A DNA stretch of 64,000 nucleotides, from the NCBI GenBank assembly GCA_045579085.1, contig JAZNLO010000010.1:16761-80760 (forward strand), given 5' to 3'. This DNA is from RGIG2206 sp045579085. Lineage in GTDB: Bacteria; Bacillota; Clostridia; Oscillospirales; Acutalibacteraceae. The notes under the pieces are model-generated. The model worked only from the letters and a program-made list of their open reading frames with translations, was not told the DNA's origin and ran no database searches. A program made the translations under genes and the position numbers. This document shows positions 62,496 through 64,000 of the stretch, piece by piece. The number at the start of each line of letters is the position of its first letter. Position 1 is the stretch's first letter.

Positions 62496-63299
62496 TTAAT
62501 TAAATAACCCAATCAATGCCCCAATTACTGTTCCAATAACACCAATTAATGCAATAATTAGTGGGAACCAATACTTTTCAAACCATGTTTTTTTATCAAT
62601 TGATTGATTTTTATTAACATTGGTCAAGTTTTGATGAGAATTTGTACCGGTAGAAAGATTTGAACCGTTCACATCACCAGAAATATAAATATTTGTCACA
62701 TTAGCAGTTGGTTCTGTTTTAAGGTTTTGATTTTTGTTATATGTCAATGCCTTTTCAGACAATTCAATTTCATACCCACCAGTCACATCTGGTTTATATG
62801 TAATAAAATATCCGTCTGCATTTAATCGCTTAAGCGCTTTTTCGTAATTAGGCATATTCTTAATCCTAAAATCATTATCTTCCAAATATATTTCTCCATC
62901 ACAAGAGTTGTGAATATCAAGAAGAAAGTAAAGAATCATTTCTGTTTCATTAGATATTTCGATATTTTTTGTTTTATTAATGTCTTCATTTTGTTCTTCC
63001 CAAAACTCATTATCAATTAATATTGTTTTCAAATATCCAATAATATCATCACAAGGAGAAAACATTTTCTTGTATTTAAGGCATACATTCTTAATGAGAG
63101 CATATAACTGGTGTTTTTCTAAATATTTCTCATTAAAAACATTTATCTCATTGATCCACTGATCCAACATCGGTCCTGATACGTAATCACTAATTAAAAT
63201 ACCCTTTTCTGGCACATGATTTTCCTTTACTTTTATTATTTCGCCGCGTTTTACAAATTCCGCTATTTTGCCTTTTTGTTGATTAATATCCAAACTCAT
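62496..63299 (-). CDS. Unknown protein with C-terminal membrane anchor
   Basis: A 267-residue protein I do not recognise. The N-terminal part (about 1-120) is helical with SGPMLDQWINEINVFNEKYL. The middle (about 125-205) looks like a winged helix ending GGYEIELSEKAL. Then comes an Asn/Ser/Thr-rich linker with NIYISGDVNGSNLSTG (about 222-237) and one C-terminal transmembrane helix (about 244-267). The G-D-V-x-G-S-N linker followed by a membrane helix is seen in several predicted immune effectors. ATG 63299 was taken; a TTG at 63311 is possible. It is upstream of the protease by 30 bases in the same operon. Confidence 0.7.
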   Translation of the reverse strand: MSLDINQQKGKIAEFVKRGEIIKVKENHVPEKGILISDYVSGPMLDQWINEINVFNEKYLEKHQLYALIKNVCLKYKKMFSPCDDIIGYLKTILIDNEFWEEQNEDINKTKNIEISNETEMILYFLLDIHNSCDGEIYLEDNDFRIKNMPNYEKALKRLNADGYFITYKPDVTGGYEIELSEKALTYNKNQNLKTEPTANVTNIYISGDVNGSNLSTGTNSHQNLTNVNKNQSIDKKTWFEKYWFPLIIALIGVIGTVIGALIGLFN

Positions 63300-63334
63300 T
63301 CTTACTTTCAATCCTTTTTTGAAATGTTTTATTT

Positions 63335-63363
63335 ATTATATCATATCTTTTTAATTCTTTCAA
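63335..63363 (-). promoter_or_regulatory. Sigma-A promoter of the anchored protein/protease operon
   Basis: On the minus strand: TTGAAA, 17-base spacer, TATAAT. Confidence 0.8.
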
Positions 63364-63411
63364 TTGCAATAGAAGTCTTCATGTTATAATTCCGAAGAAG
63401 GAGTTGATAAC

Positions 63412-64000
63412 ATGAAAAACAAATATACACCAGAGCAGAAAAAAGATATTATAGAGCGTTATATATGCGGCGGTGAAACCTATTTACAAATAAATGAGGA
63501 TACTGGCATTGCGAAAAGCACCTTTTATTCGTGGCTCAAACAATATAACATTGAAAAAGAAGCGGCTAAGAAAAAGACAGTTAACTATCGCAACTTTATG
63601 CTGCTCGAAAATAAGGTAGCGCGACTTGAAAATATGGTTGATATTTTAAAAAGTGTTGGCGGTATAGAAGATATACCTTTAAGAAAGAAATTATATCTTG
63701 CTGAACAATTCTATAACGAGTATAGTGTTCACTTGATATGTGAGACATTGGATATCCCAAGAGGTACATTTTATAACCATATTTTGCGAAATAAAAAAGA
63801 TAACACTTGGTATGCAAAGAGGAAAGAAGAATTGCGACTCCGCATACAAGAAATATATAATGAAAACAGACAAATTTTTGGAGCTGATAAAATAGCTACT
63901 ATTATGAAGAATGAGGGTATTGCCGTTTCAACGGAAATGGTTAGAAAACTTATGAGAGAGATGGGCATTGGCAGTGTTCGACAAAGTGCGAAAAAACTAT
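63412..64000 (+). mobile_element. IS3-family transposase, 5' part (cut by window end)
   Basis: 196 codons run open to the window end. The N-terminal HTH (about 5-45, with GIAKSTFYSWLKQY) is followed by a short coiled coil (ENKVARLENMVDIL), a second HTH with LDIPRGTFYNHIL, and the HTH_21-type region NRQIFGADKIATIMKNEGI that precedes the DDE catalytic core of IS3 OrfB. The parts usually split as orfA and orfB lie in one frame here. AAGGAG is eight bases before the ATG. The catalytic residues and right end are outside the window. I could not define the left inverted repeat. Confidence 0.85.

Overview
The window reads as chromosomal DNA of a spore-forming, anaerobic member of the Clostridia (Oscillospirales/Ruminococcaceae-like gut Firmicute). 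The evidence is the gene order yloC-remA-gmk-rpoZ-priA-def-fmt-(zinc peptidase)-rsmB-rlmN-prpC-prkC-rsgA-thiN-spoVM, a PyrR-type attenuator before a pyr operon with pyrK, ThyX instead of ThyA, a clostridial sugar-ABC/DUF5696 locus, consensus sigma-A promoters with 17-bp spacers, and strong AGGAGG-type ribosome binding sites. The species cannot be named from the sequence alone.

Layout. 0-4.4 kb: the end of a membrane protein, a secreted DUF5696 protein and two sugar-type ABC permeases. 4.5-10.7 kb: phosphoglucomutase, xpt, murI, azlCD, then a small AT-rich islet (9.0-10.2 kb: mini HTH regulator, lipoprotein, membrane protein) flanked by two identical terminators, then a C_GCAxxG_C_C redox protein with an Mrp ATPase. 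11.7-13.8 kb: two COG0523 GTPases, one with a His/Cys tandem repeat, the other apparently fused to a YcgQ-like domain. 13.8-26.5 kb: fba, DUF1643, prs, DUF2156, thyX-tmk, a DJ-1 protein, folate cyclo-ligase, mltG, a U32 peptidase, two tandem RumA-type RNA methyltransferases and an AI-2E-family permease. 26.6-31.9 kb: hom-lysC and two FAD proteins. 32.0-41.2 kb: pyrR, then a readable PyrR attenuator and pyrC-carB-pyrK-pyrD-pyrF-pyrE-pyrB. 41.3-45.7 kb: a ComEA-like protein, a degenerate ABC ATPase with an FtsX permease, and ychF. 45.8-59.4 kb: the conserved housekeeping cluster listed above, ending in two very small genes, one of which is spoVM.

From about 59.5 kb the sequence changes character. 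It is AT-rich and holds an HTH/membrane-protein pair with a palindromic operator, a larger HTH regulator, a trypsin-like protease beside a C-terminally membrane-anchored protein, and an IS3-type transposase cut by the window end. Two of these genes end in the same unusual arrangement: a tRNA T-arm-like hairpin, a shared 12-base string and a terminator. This suggests cassette-like insertion at a tRNA 3' end and is the most unusual structure in the window.

Themes that tie the genes together are nucleotide supply (prs, pyr operon, pyrR, thyX-tmk, gmk, xpt), translation and ribosome upkeep (def, fmt, rsmB, rlmN, rlmD-type, rsgA, ychF), envelope growth (murI, mltG, prkC/prpC) and metal handling (two COG0523 proteins). 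Six of the convergent gene pairs share one bidirectional terminator. One pair (25485-25492) overlaps at the 3' ends instead.
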